Part shown: piece after piece, positions 19,039 to 27,950 of the stretch | Position numbering within the stretch: position 1 is the stretch's first letter | Layout: each line of letters starts with the position of its first letter | Source of the DNA: Bacillota bacterium | Lineage (GTDB): Bacteria; Bacillota_A; Clostridia; Lachnospirales; Lachnospiraceae | Assembly: GCA_023443625.1 (NCBI GenBank) | Contig: JAEZTQ010000008.1 | Coordinates: 124,001 to 188,000 of the forward strand | Length of the DNA stretch: 64,000 bases | Direction: 5' to 3' | Notes under the pieces: model-generated | Seen by the model: only the letters and a program-made list of their open reading frames with translations | The model's database searches: none | Told to the model about the DNA's origin: nothing | Program-made: the position numbers and the translations under genes

Positions 19039-19357
19039 ACAGCTATCCCTCCATTCAAGTACACTTTTGATAATTCTATGATTAATAAACCACGCAATAC
19101 AAGAATTACTCTCATTATAATTCTATCATTATATAAATCCCGTGATACAATTTGATAGGGGAATTTTATCCTCCATGTATCCTGGTTTTACTGTGATTTC
19201 TAATTCTCTTAAGGTCTATGTGTAGTGTAACCATATAATTGACAAGGTCACAATACACATATCAGAATTTAGGTAATTATAGCATAGCTATAATTGTAAA
19301 TCAATACATTTTCGAATGTCTGTTCTACTTTTGGTAATTACTACTAAAACATTAGAA
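19039..19357 (-). other. uvrB upstream region, no gene
   Basis: No coding frame is supportable here. The stretch is AT-rich. It holds the ribosome site of uvrB (GGAGGGA near 19049), several TATAAT-like boxes on the minus strand near 19125-19150, and CGAATGTCTGTTCT at 19313-19326, which resembles the Gram-positive LexA operator with a changed base in the left half. Confidence 0.4.
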
Positions 19358-19396
19358 AAGGACAAAACTCTAATCCTTTGGATTATCTTTGTCCTT
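19358..19396 (-). terminator. Terminator of the ABC exporter operon
   Basis: A near-perfect stem AAGGACAAA...TTTGTCCTT with an inner stem TAATCC/GGATTA around TTTG. It lies 41 bp beyond the stop of the minus-strand exporter gene, and the minus strand continues with TTCTAATGTTTTAG. Confidence 0.85.
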
Positions 19397-19437
19397 CTCC
19401 TACTATGATTATAATGAACTTTGTGCAAAGTTACTTT

Positions 19438-21192
19438 TTAAACTTCCTTGCCTGCAAACTGACTGTTATACAGATCAGCATAAAAACCACCTTGCTTTAG
19501 TAAGTCCTCATGATTACCCTGTTCAATCACCTGACCGTTATTCATTACCAGGATAAGATCCGCTTCCTTTATGGTAGATAAGCGATGGGCCACAATAAAG
19601 CTGGTGCGATTCTCCATAAGCTTTGCAAAGGCCTTTTGTATTCTTATCTCGGTTCGGGTGTCAATATTACTTGTTGCTTCGTCTAGAATTAACATTTTCG
19701 GCTTCATGAGCATAACTCTGGCAATACATAATAATTGCTTCTGTCCCTGGGATATATTCCCTCCATCCTCTGAAAGAATGGTATCATAGCCTTTGGGGAG
19801 GCGTTTGATAAAGCTATGAGCATAGGCTGCTTTGGCAGCGGCAATTATCTCTTCCTCTGATGCATCATCCTTGCCATAAGCGATATTATCCCTTACTGTT
19901 CCATGAAAGAGCCAAGTCTCTTGCAACACCATTCCATAAAGCCTCCTGAGAGCCTGGCGTTTTACCTTTTTTATGTCCACTCCGTTGACTTTAATAGCTC
20001 CAGCACTTGTATCATAAAAACGCATTAGAAGATTTATAATTGTAGTTTTACCACTTCCCGTAGGTCCAACGATTGCAATCCTCTCTCCCGGCTTCACCTC
20101 CAAATTTAAATCCTGTATAAGTAGTGTATCCTCCCTATAGGAGAAGTCCACCTGGTCAATACGCACACTACCATCCCCCTGGAGATTATCAGATAAGCCC
20201 TCCTCCGAGCTTTCCGTATTCTCATCAATTAAGGCAAATACCCTCTGGGCTGATGCAAGAGCAGATTGCAGCTCTGTAATTACTCCTGATATTTCATTAA
20301 AGGGTTTGGTATACTGATTGGCATAGGCCAAAAAACTCGAAAGCTGTCCTATGGATATTCTGCCATTAATTGCTGTAAAGGCACCATATATCCCCACTGC
20401 TGCATATACAATTCCATTTACAAATCTGGTACTTGGATTAGTCAGCGAGGAATAGAATTGAGCCTTTACACCACATACATGAAGTCTATGGTTAATTTCC
20501 TTAAACCTTTCAAAGGACCTGCCTTCATAGGAGTATAATTTAAGTACCTTCTGATTTCCTATCATTTCTTCAATGAGTCCGCTCATCTCTCCTTTGATCT
20601 TTGACTGTTCGCTGAATTTACTGTATACAGCCTTAGAGATAAAAGCTGCTACAAACAAGGACAGGGGGGTCAGAAAGATTACAACAAGTCCTATACTTAC
20701 ATCGATGGAAAGCATAAAGACAATGGTTCCAATAATGGTTACCAACCCTGTAAATAATTGGGCAAAACCCTGCAGCAGTCCATCGGATACAGCATCAACA
20801 TCATTTACCATTCGACTTATTATATCCCCGTGGGAATTCTGGTCTATATATTTTAGAGGTACCTTATTAAGCTTCCCATATGCTTGCGTTCTCAAATCCT
20901 TAATGGTCTTAAAGGTAATCCGGTTGGTGTAAAAGGTCATCAACCATTGAAATAAGGCACTGCCTACAATAGCACCTGCCAACTGGAATAAGATTATCTT
21001 CACTTGATCAAAATTCACATCTCCCTTACCTATAATACTATCCACTGCTCTACCAATTAGTATTGGAGTTAATAGGGAGAGGGTTACACTAATGACTGCA
21101 CAAAGAAGCGCCAATAGCATAAATAATCTATAGGGTTTGGTATAGGCTAAGAGTCTACTTAAGGTTGAGGTATTCTTCTTGTCTTTCATCAT
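19438..21192 (-). CDS. Heterodimeric ABC exporter, consensus-site half (ATPase + membrane domain)
   Basis: A 584-residue half-transporter: six membrane segments in residues 15-300, then the nucleotide-binding domain with Walker A VGPTGSGKTT near 368, Q-loop, a modified signature (NISQGQKQ instead of LSGGQ), Walker B MLILDEATSNID with the catalytic glutamate, and the switch histidine in IVAHRLST. The start ATG overlaps the stop of the partner gene (ATGA), so the two are coupled. In heterodimeric exporters of the BmrCD/LmrCD/TM287-288 type one partner keeps the catalytic glutamate and the odd signature, and the other is degenerate; that is exactly the arrangement here. Likely substrates are drugs or lipids; not determinable. 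Confidence 0.92.
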   Translation of the reverse strand: MMKDKKNTSTLSRLLAYTKPYRLFMLLALLCAVISVTLSLLTPILIGRAVDSIIGKGDVNFDQVKIILFQLAGAIVGSALFQWLMTFYTNRITFKTIKDLRTQAYGKLNKVPLKYIDQNSHGDIISRMVNDVDAVSDGLLQGFAQLFTGLVTIIGTIVFMLSIDVSIGLVVIFLTPLSLFVAAFISKAVYSKFSEQSKIKGEMSGLIEEMIGNQKVLKLYSYEGRSFERFKEINHRLHVCGVKAQFYSSLTNPSTRFVNGIVYAAVGIYGAFTAINGRISIGQLSSFLAYANQYTKPFNEISGVITELQSALASAQRVFALIDENTESSEEGLSDNLQGDGSVRIDQVDFSYREDTLLIQDLNLEVKPGERIAIVGPTGSGKTTIINLLMRFYDTSAGAIKVNGVDIKKVKRQALRRLYGMVLQETWLFHGTVRDNIAYGKDDASEEEIIAAAKAAYAHSFIKRLPKGYDTILSEDGGNISQGQKQLLCIARVMLMKPKMLILDEATSNIDTRTEIRIQKAFAKLMENRTSFIVAHRLSTIKEADLILVMNNGQVIEQGNHEDLLKQGGFYADLYNSQFAGKEV

Positions 21193-22931
21193 GCTCTCTT
21201 TGCCTCCTCCTCACTGAATTGGGATAAGCAGATCTCTTTATATACTTCACAGCCCTGTAAAAGATCACTGTGTTTGCCAATACCCACTATCCTGCCATCC
21301 TCCAAGACAATGATTTTGTCCGCATGCATAATAGTTCCTGCTCTTTGGGAAACCATTATAACTGTCATATCCCTACAGTCTTCCCTTAATGCCTTACGGA
21401 GTCTTGCGTCCGTTGCATAGTCCAGAGCACTTAAGCTATCATCCAGAATTAGTATCTTAGGCCTACCAACCAATGCCCTGGCTATGGTAAGTCGCTGCCT
21501 TTGTCCTCCTGAGAGGTTTTTGCCATTCTGGGCTATTTTATGATTCAATCCCTGAGGAAATTTAGAGATAAATTCCTCTGCCTGAGCAGTTTTTATAGCT
21601 CTTTTCATCTCTTCCTCTGTTGCATCCTCCTTTGCCATCCTTAGATTATCTTTAATACTTCCTAAGAAGAGGACAGCCTTCTGTGGTGCCACCCCAAAAT
21701 GTTTTCGTAGAGTATCAAAAGTATAATCTCTTAGAGATTTCCCTTCAAGTAATATCTCTCCCTTCGTAGCTTCATATAATCTAGGTAGAAGATTGATCAA
21801 AGTAGATTTACCGGAGCCTGTTCCGCCGATAATCCCAATTGTTTCTCCCTCTTCTATGTCAAAACTAATCTCCTCTAAAGCGTATTCCTCAGAATCTGGA
21901 TATGCAAAAGATACCTGTTTAAGGGAAATCAGCGGACCTTGTCTTCTTACCTCTTCCTCATTATCCCTATGACTACCCTGAATTAGTGTGGATTTTGTAT
22001 CAAGCACTTTATTAATACGTCCAGCAGAAGCTGCTGCTTTTGTAAATATAACCACAAGATTGGCAACCACTACAAGTGCCAAAGAAATCTGAGTCATGTA
22101 GTTTATCATTGCAATTAATTCACCCTGGGTCAACTTCCCCGTATTGATGCGGATTCCTCCAAACCATATAATTGCAACTATGGCTAAATTCATCAGTATA
22201 AAAATGGCGGGATTTAACAGAGCTGACAGCTTCCCTACCTGGATAGCAATTAGAGTTGCTTCTTCATTGACCCCTTCAAAGCGCCTTTCTTCCTTCTCCT
22301 CTCTGGAAAATGCACGTATCACCCTTGCTCCCGTCAAATTCTCTCTGGTTACTAGTGAAATATTATCCAGCAGCCTTTGTCTAGCCCTATAGAAGGGAAC
22401 AGACTTCTTCATAATGATATACAATAGAAATGAGATAATTGGTATTACTGCCAAAAATATTAAAGATAGTTTAAAATCTATCATCATTGCCATCACCGCT
22501 GCTCCCATTACCAAAAAAGGAGCACGTACAACCAAACGAATTAACATAGCGACGGCAAGCTGCATCTGGTTAACATCATTGGTGATGACTGTTATGAGTT
22601 GATTTGTCCCTAATTGATCCAACTCAGCGTGAGATAGGGTACTAATATGGGCATATAACTCATTCCTCACCTTCGTTCCAAACCCTTGGGAAGCCCTTGC
22701 GGCACTATATTGACAAATCAACGCAAAAATGAGCCCTGCTACTCCTAGGAGTAATATCAATCCTCCCCTTTGAAGAACAAAGCTTTTATCGTTGTTTTTA
22801 ATTCCAATATCAATAATAGAAGCCATTACCAAAGGTACAATCAGCTCAAAAATCGCCTCCATGAGTTTAAAAAAAGGACCAATAATTAATTCCTTTTTAT
22901 AGTGCTTTAAATATTTTGCCAAACGAAACAT
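21189..22931 (-). CDS. Heterodimeric ABC exporter, degenerate-site half (ATPase + membrane domain)
   Basis: The 580-residue partner of the next gene. Six membrane segments lie in residues 15-300. The nucleotide-binding domain has Walker A IGGTGSGKSTL near 363 and a canonical signature NLSGGQRQRLTIARAL, but the Walker B glutamate is aspartate (ILILDDSLSALD) and the switch histidine is glutamine (MVSQRAG). These two changes mark the non-catalytic composite site of a heterodimeric exporter. It is first in the operon; about 130 bp without a gene precede it. Function is export from the cytoplasm, substrate unknown. Confidence 0.92.
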   Translation of the reverse strand: MFRLAKYLKHYKKELIIGPFFKLMEAIFELIVPLVMASIIDIGIKNNDKSFVLQRGGLILLLGVAGLIFALICQYSAARASQGFGTKVRNELYAHISTLSHAELDQLGTNQLITVITNDVNQMQLAVAMLIRLVVRAPFLVMGAAVMAMMIDFKLSLIFLAVIPIISFLLYIIMKKSVPFYRARQRLLDNISLVTRENLTGARVIRAFSREEKEERRFEGVNEEATLIAIQVGKLSALLNPAIFILMNLAIVAIIWFGGIRINTGKLTQGELIAMINYMTQISLALVVVANLVVIFTKAAASAGRINKVLDTKSTLIQGSHRDNEEEVRRQGPLISLKQVSFAYPDSEEYALEEISFDIEEGETIGIIGGTGSGKSTLINLLPRLYEATKGEILLEGKSLRDYTFDTLRKHFGVAPQKAVLFLGSIKDNLRMAKEDATEEEMKRAIKTAQAEEFISKFPQGLNHKIAQNGKNLSGGQRQRLTIARALVGRPKILILDDSLSALDYATDARLRKALREDCRDMTVIMVSQRAGTIMHADKIIVLEDGRIVGIGKHSDLLQGCEVYKEICLSQFSEEEAKRA

Positions 22932-23060
22932 ATTGTTTTCCTCTCTTTTAATCTATACACTTTTGTAATATTCTACTAAGCTAGTACATTTTGGGATTCA
23001 TTTCCATTTGTATTATCATTTTTTATCTTACTATTATGGAGTTAAGATATTTTACCTCTT

Positions 23061-23513
23061 CTAAGCCCCATCACTGAGTGCTTTTTTACATACCCTAATA
23101 AAGGCCTCTAGAAATCTCTTATCATCTTCTTGTGTCCTTTTTCTAGCATGACCTTTGACCCGCTCTCCTGCCCTTCTGCATCTCTTTGTTATATCACGCT
23201 CCATCAGCATTACATCTATATTCTTATCAGTGTATATCTTTCCACCAGGATGAATGGCATAGGCTCCCTTGCCAAGTGCCATGGCAGCTACTCCATAATC
23301 CTGAGTAACAACAATATCTCCTTTATTCGTTCTGTTAATCAATGCAAAATCAACTGCATCCGGTGCCTTACTCACTGATATAATTTCACTGTATGAAGAA
23401 TAGAGAATATGGCTTGTATCAATTAACATTACTACAGGTATTTGCATTCTCTCTGCTACATCCTCTATGATTTCTTTTACCGGACATGCATCTGCATCTA
23501 CTAATATCCTCAT
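23061..23513 (-). CDS. DUF188 (YaiI/YqxD) family protein
   Basis: A 150-residue cytoplasmic protein beginning MRILVDADACPVKE, the hallmark start of the YaiI/YqxD family, a PIN-like fold with conserved aspartates. Further family segments are VTQDYGVAAMALGKGA and HPGGKIYTDKNIDVML, then a basic RRAGERVKGHARKRTQEDD. Family members are of the usual 145-160 residues and have no firmly assigned biochemical role; nuclease activity has been suggested from the fold. It is 67 bp upstream of the end of thpR on the same strand and may be cotranscribed with it. Confidence 0.9.
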   Translation of the reverse strand: MRILVDADACPVKEIIEDVAERMQIPVVMLIDTSHILYSSYSEIISVSKAPDAVDFALINRTNKGDIVVTQDYGVAAMALGKGAYAIHPGGKIYTDKNIDVMLMERDITKRCRRAGERVKGHARKRTQEDDKRFLEAFIRVCKKALSDGA

Positions 23514-23580
23514 ACTAACAGTACATTCCTTCCCTTTAAGTTAGTTTGTGCCTTATCTTTTAACAAGCACTGGAGTTCAA

Positions 23581-24126
23581 CTAATCATCAAGTTTTACAC
23601 TACATAATTCTGTGTATACAAGCTTTCCCTCTTTGCGTTCAGATTTCATCAAGCTTAACTTCTTAACCTCTATCTGCAAAGGCCTAATCTCTTCCTCAAA
23701 ATCCCTGACTGCAACGTTCTCCCTGATTTTTATTCTTCTTCCCAGTGTTATGTGCGGTTTATATTCCCTGTCATCTATATCAAAAAAGCCTTCCTCCTTA
23801 AGTTGTACAACAAGCTCCTTTTGTAATTTCCACATAGTTTCATTACGTTTTACTCCAATCCAGTAAATATCTCCTTCATTTCTTTTAAACTTTCCAAAGC
23901 CACCGATGGAAAGCCAAAAACCCCGAGCATTTACCTTCTTCACTGCCTGCTCCATGGCTTGCTTAACATCCTCCAGGCGTTTTGTCTCTCCGATAAAGTT
24001 AACTGTAAGATGAAGATTTTCCTTATGGGTAAAGCTACCCAAAGCAAAGCTTTGAAGTCTTTCTATTGTACCATAAATGGAATCCTTAATATCCTTGTCA
24101 AATAATATGGCAATGAACAATCTCAT
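23581..24126 (-). CDS. thpR: RNA 2',3'-cyclic phosphodiesterase
   Basis: The start is taken at ATG 24126 behind GGAGGC, giving 181 residues that begin MRLFIAILFDKDIKD. The two HxT motifs of the 2H phosphoesterase superfamily are present: HLTVNFIG near residue 40 and HITLGRR near 128. Family members open 2',3'-cyclic phosphates to 2'-phosphates and can ligate tRNA halves in vitro; the cellular role in bacteria is not settled. Length is normal. The upstream frame extension (to 24165) lacks a ribosome site. Confidence 0.92.
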   Translation of the reverse strand: MRLFIAILFDKDIKDSIYGTIERLQSFALGSFTHKENLHLTVNFIGETKRLEDVKQAMEQAVKKVNARGFWLSIGGFGKFKRNEGDIYWIGVKRNETMWKLQKELVVQLKEEGFFDIDDREYKPHITLGRRIKIRENVAVRDFEEEIRPLQIEVKKLSLMKSERKEGKLVYTELCSVKLDD

Positions 24127-24258
24127 ATGAAATATGCCTCCATTTTTTGTTATGTTATATAGCATATATTCTGATTATATCCTAATTCTTATCCTACAAC
24201 AAGATTAAAACATATAGGGATAATCAGTAATTTTACCACGGTGAAGGAATATAATACA

Positions 24259-24287
24259 TTGTAATATGAAAAGAAAGCTATTATAAT
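24259..24287 (+). promoter_or_regulatory. Promoter of the MBL-hydrolase/DUF3006 pair
   Basis: TTGTAA (24259-24264), 17-bp spacer, TATAAT (24282-24287), located 62 bp before the start codon at 24349 on the plus strand. Confidence 0.7.
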
Positions 24288-24348
24288 AAGATTGACTTTT
24301 TAAGGACATAAAGACAAAATACGAACAAGAAGTAAAGCGGAGACAAAA

Positions 24349-25272
24349 ATGAAGAAAAAAAGAAAACAGTTAATTAAGGGTATGGGAAGTACAATACTTC
24401 TGATTTTAATGGCCTTTTTAGTTAACCTTTACAACACCCAAAGGGATAATGAGCAGGAAACTCTAACAAACCTTCCCAATGGGACAGATATTGTGAATGT
24501 ACATTTTATCGATGTGGGCCAGGGTGATGCAATATTAGTAGAGTCTGGTGATGCAACGATGCTCATTGATGCTGGTGAAAATAATAAGGGAGATTTAGTG
24601 ATTGATTATTTAAAATCTCAGAATATTACTAAGCTTGATTATGTAATTGGAACCCATCCCCATAGTGATCATATTGGTGGCTTGGATCTTGTAATAAATG
24701 CCTTCAAAATCCACACCTTAATTATGCCTGATGCTATGAATACAACCAAAACCTTTGAAGACGTAATAGATGCCATAGAAACAAATAATCTGCAAATCAC
24801 AAAGGCAAAGGTAGGTAATCAGTATGATATAGGTCCTGCCTCCTTTACAATTCTTGCTCCCAACTCCTCCGAATATGAGGAGCTGAATAATTATAGTGTT
24901 GTTATTAAGCTTACCTATGGGAGTAATTCCTTTCTCCTAACGGGAGATGCAGAAGCTCTATCAGAGAGAGAAATGTTGGAGAATGGCTATGACTTGTCTG
25001 CTGATGTTCTTAAAACTGCTCATCACGGTTCTGCCTATTCCGGGACGGAAGAATTTCTAGATGAAGTAAATCCAACCCATGCCATAATCAGTGTTGGCAA
25101 GGATAATGGTTACGGCCATCCCCACACCGAAACCCTTCAATCCATGTTGGATTACAATATTTCTTTGTATCGCACAGATATACAGGGTTCTGTAGTATTT
25201 ACATCTGATGGACAAAACCTTTCTGTTAATACAAAATCCTATGAAGTTACAGATAGTGACTTAAATAAATAA
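24349..25272 (+). CDS. ComEC-like secreted metallo-beta-lactamase-fold hydrolase
   Basis: A 307-residue protein with an N-terminal membrane anchor or signal (KKKRKQLIKG then STILLILMAFLVNLYN) and a metallo-beta-lactamase domain: HFIDVGQGDAILVE near residue 52, the metal motif THPHSDHIGGLD near 103, LTGDAE near 200 and AHHGS near 225. It corresponds to the detached C-terminal domain of ComEC/Rec2, which has been linked to nuclease activity on the strand not imported during competence, but stand-alone secreted versions like this one are common in Clostridia and their role is not established. It is followed by a DUF3006 gene, a frequent partner. Confidence 0.88.
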   Translation: MKKKRKQLIKGMGSTILLILMAFLVNLYNTQRDNEQETLTNLPNGTDIVNVHFIDVGQGDAILVESGDATMLIDAGENNKGDLVIDYLKSQNITKLDYVIGTHPHSDHIGGLDLVINAFKIHTLIMPDAMNTTKTFEDVIDAIETNNLQITKAKVGNQYDIGPASFTILAPNSSEYEELNNYSVVIKLTYGSNSFLLTGDAEALSEREMLENGYDLSADVLKTAHHGSAYSGTEEFLDEVNPTHAIISVGKDNGYGHPHTETLQSMLDYNISLYRTDIQGSVVFTSDGQNLSVNTKSYEVTDSDLNK

Positions 25273-25383
25273 GAATAGATTGAAAAATCACTGATTTTTC
25301 AATGGACAAATTTGTGCCACGACCATTTCCCTGTGTTTTAGATGCATGTAATGTGAGGGGTGGCAAAATGGAGGATTGATAGA

Positions 25384-25605
25384 ATGAAAAAATTAATAAT
25401 AGATCGATTTGAAGGAAACTATGCTATCTGCGAAACAGAAGACAAAATCCAAGTATCAATTCCAATAGATACCCTTCCTCCCAAATGTGAGGAAGGAGAT
25501 TCTCTCCTACTCAATAACCTAGGTGAGTATATAAAGGATGTAGAAGATAAATCTGTCAGAGAAGAACGTATCCGCAAGAAGATGAAGCGCTTATTTAAAT
25601 CATAG
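25384..25605 (+). CDS. DUF3006 domain protein
   Basis: The start is set at ATG 25384, 9 bp after GGAGG, giving 73 residues; the upstream in-frame start at 25360 lacks a ribosome site. The sequence KKLIIDRFEGNYAICE followed by a proline-rich turn (IDTLPPKCEEGDSLL) and a basic tail (RKKMKRLFKS) fits DUF3006, a small beta-barrel-like domain commonly encoded next to ComEC-like MBL hydrolases. The 111-bp gap contains a short hairpin AAAAATCA-CTGATTTTT just after the MBL gene. Function unknown; a role as a partner of the hydrolase is inference from neighbourhood. Confidence 0.85.
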   Translation: MKKLIIDRFEGNYAICETEDKIQVSIPIDTLPPKCEEGDSLLLNNLGEYIKDVEDKSVREERIRKKMKRLFKS

Positions 25606-25636
25606 TACTAATTTATATGCTTCCTAAGCCTATCCA

Positions 25637-26128
25637 TTATACCACTCCCACAATTTTCTCCATTAATTCCTCCATATCCAGACCTTCCCCGTCAACAATG
25701 ATATGGGCATATTTTTCGTAGAGTGGACATCTTTCTTCATATAGAGATTTTAAGCTTTGACCTTCCTTAAAAACCACACCTCTCTGCCTAATATTTCCCA
25801 GACGGTTTGAGATGGTTTCAAAGCTCAGTTGGAGGTACACTACAGTACCAATTTGGCGTAGATGCTCCATAGCTCTTTCTCCATAGATAACACTGCCACC
25901 AGTGGCTATAACGGAGTTCTCTGTAACGATATTTGCATTTACCTGTTCTTCAATGGCAATCAGTCCATCAAGGCCATCCCTCTCTATAATATCCTTTAGA
26001 AGACAACTTTCCTGCTCCTGGATGAGCAAATCAGAATCTATAAATTTATAACCCAGGACTTTTGCCAAGATAACTCCTATTGTGCTTTTACCTGCACCAG
26101 GCATTCCAATTAAAACAATATTCTTCAT
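25637..26128 (-). CDS. aroK: Shikimate kinase family protein
   Basis: A 163-residue P-loop kinase. Walker A is GMPGAGKST at residues 8-16; the shikimate-binding aspartates are in FIDSDLLIQ near 32; an arginine would be expected near 58 but the region reads LDGLIAIEEQ; GGSVIYG near 77 provides the glycine pair that contacts shikimate; the lid arginine is in NIRQRGVVF near 115. It would phosphorylate shikimate at the 3-hydroxyl in aromatic amino acid synthesis. The apparent absence of the usual 'FR..E' arginine leaves open that the substrate is another small molecule. Monocistronic, convergent with the DUF3006 gene. Confidence 0.75.
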   Translation of the reverse strand: MKNIVLIGMPGAGKSTIGVILAKVLGYKFIDSDLLIQEQESCLLKDIIERDGLDGLIAIEEQVNANIVTENSVIATGGSVIYGERAMEHLRQIGTVVYLQLSFETISNRLGNIRQRGVVFKEGQSLKSLYEERCPLYEKYAHIIVDGEGLDMEELMEKIVGVV

Positions 26129-26298
26129 ATGTTAGTCAATATCCTTTCAAAGTTTATCTATAAAGGTTTATCTAATTCATCAAAATTCCTTTAATAATTT
26201 CCATGAAATTTATTATATTAAACCATGTCTTTAATACCATGTCAATTACAGCAAAATCAATTTTTCTTCAATTCTGTTCATGAACAACTGTAACAAAA

Positions 26299-26380
26299 TA
26301 ACCGGGTATATAGTCTATCCCGAAATGCCTTTTCTACATCGCCAAGGTATATCTAGGAATAATTATATTGCCCGGTTATA
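26299..26380. repeat. Long-range inverted repeat downstream of galT
   Basis: TAACCGGG (about 26299-26306) is the inverse complement of CCCGGTTA (26371-26378), and the flanks TATA/TATA extend the pairing. The loop of about 65 nt includes a further weak pairing around AGTCTATC/GGTATATC. It lies 22 bp after the galT stop on the minus strand and may be an inefficient terminator or processing site; there is no clean U run. Confidence 0.35.
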
Positions 26381-26401
26381 TGGTATTTATCATAGAAATA
26401 G

Positions 26402-27928
26402 TTACTCAAACTTCCCAGTAAAACGATCAAAGGCCTCCTGACCTTGGGGTGTTCTTTTATAAACTCCCGCATGTTCTAAGACTTTTAAGAATACTTTACC
26501 AATTTCATCATGAATAATCTCATCGATATTCTCTTCATTAATATGGGGGTGGTTTGAAATAAATTCCTGTGCCCAAGGTGCATGCTTTTTTAAAATCTCA
26601 TTCGAAGGGATTTCCTTACCTTCTAGAATGTATTCCTTCAAAAGCTCCATCTCTTCTTTGAGTCTGGCCGGTAATATGGCAAGCCCCATAACCTCAATTA
26701 AGCCTATGTTTTCTTTCTTAATATGATGCAGCTCTCCATGAGGATGATATACTCCAAGAGGATGTTCCTTAGTCGTGAGATTATTACGAAGTACTAAATC
26801 CAGCTCATATAAGCCATCTCTTTTTCTTGCAATGGGAGTAATGGTATTATGGGGTTCACCCTCTGTCATGGCATATATATTTACTGCTTCATCTGTATAA
26901 TTGCGCCACTCCTTTAAAATAACATTGGCTGCTTCCACTAGCATATCATCAGATTTTGACCGTATACGGATAACTGACATAGGCCATTTAACAATCCCAG
27001 CCTCTACTTCTTCAAAGCCCTTCACCTTAAAGCTTCGTTCTATCCCAGCCTTCGCCATGGCAAAATCATAATTACCTCCTTGAAAATGATCATGGCTTAG
27101 AATAGAACCTCCTACAATAGGAAGATCAGCATTAGAACCAACAAAATAATGGGGGAATTGCTTAACGAAATCTAACAATTTACGAAAAGTCCCTTTATCA
27201 ATTTGCATAGGTACATGCTCATTATTAAAAATGATACAATGTTCATTATAATATACATAAGGGGAATACTGAAAGCCCCAGGACTGGCCAAAGATTCTAA
27301 CAGGTATAACTCTGTGATTCTGCCTTGCCGGGTGATCTAATCTGCCAGCATAGCCTACGTTCTCTTTACAAAGAAGGCATTTGGGATATCCACCTTGTTT
27401 AGCTAGCTTTGCAGCAGCAATCGCCTTAGGGTCTTTCTCCGGTTTCGACAGATTAATTGATATATCAAGCTCTCCATATTCAGTATTTGTTACCCACCTG
27501 ATATCCTTTTTAATGCGATATCTTCTAATATAATCAGTATCCTGACTGAATTTATAATAAAATTTTGTAGCCTCTTTTGGGGAAGCAAGATAAAGGGTAT
27601 TGAATTTGTCTATCACTGTGCTAGGACGAGGAACCAACAATCCCATAATTCTCGTATCAAATAGATCACGATAACCAATACTATTCTCCTGCATTATGCC
27701 CTTCTCATATGCATAGTCCATCATGGAGTTTAATATTTCTTCCAGATTACATTTCTCGTCCGATGAATCTACCTTGTCGATCGCAAAAGAGTTCTCTACC
27801 TCTTCTTGGTAATCCTCTAATAAAAAGAGCTCCAACAACCGATTTACGGTGTAATCTATATCTTCTTTTTCTATCAAGTCTGCAGCTAATGCGTACCTAA
27901 CTAGTTTATTAATTAGCTTATAAATCAT
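26402..27928 (-). CDS. galT: UDP-glucose--hexose-1-phosphate uridylyltransferase, Firmicute type
   Basis: The start is ATG 27928, 5 bp after GGAGG, giving 508 residues. This is the long galT class of Firmicutes, not the ~350-residue enterobacterial form. It exchanges UMP between UDP-glucose and galactose-1-phosphate in the Leloir pathway. Diagnostic segments: RYALAADLI at the N-terminus, CLLCKENVGYAGRLDHPARQ near residue 190, GGSILSHDHFQGGNYDFAM near 285 with the active-site histidine motif (HDHFQGG), and HPLGVYHPHGELHHIKKENI near 385. It is the last gene of the gal operon, 22 bp after galE. Confidence 0.97.
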   Translation of the reverse strand: MIYKLINKLVRYALAADLIEKEDIDYTVNRLLELFLLEDYQEEVENSFAIDKVDSSDEKCNLEEILNSMMDYAYEKGIMQENSIGYRDLFDTRIMGLLVPRPSTVIDKFNTLYLASPKEATKFYYKFSQDTDYIRRYRIKKDIRWVTNTEYGELDISINLSKPEKDPKAIAAAKLAKQGGYPKCLLCKENVGYAGRLDHPARQNHRVIPVRIFGQSWGFQYSPYVYYNEHCIIFNNEHVPMQIDKGTFRKLLDFVKQFPHYFVGSNADLPIVGGSILSHDHFQGGNYDFAMAKAGIERSFKVKGFEEVEAGIVKWPMSVIRIRSKSDDMLVEAANVILKEWRNYTDEAVNIYAMTEGEPHNTITPIARKRDGLYELDLVLRNNLTTKEHPLGVYHPHGELHHIKKENIGLIEVMGLAILPARLKEEMELLKEYILEGKEIPSNEILKKHAPWAQEFISNHPHINEENIDEIIHDEIGKVFLKVLEHAGVYKRTPQGQEAFDRFTGKFE

Positions 27929-27950
27929 AATGTCCTCCAATTACATACTT

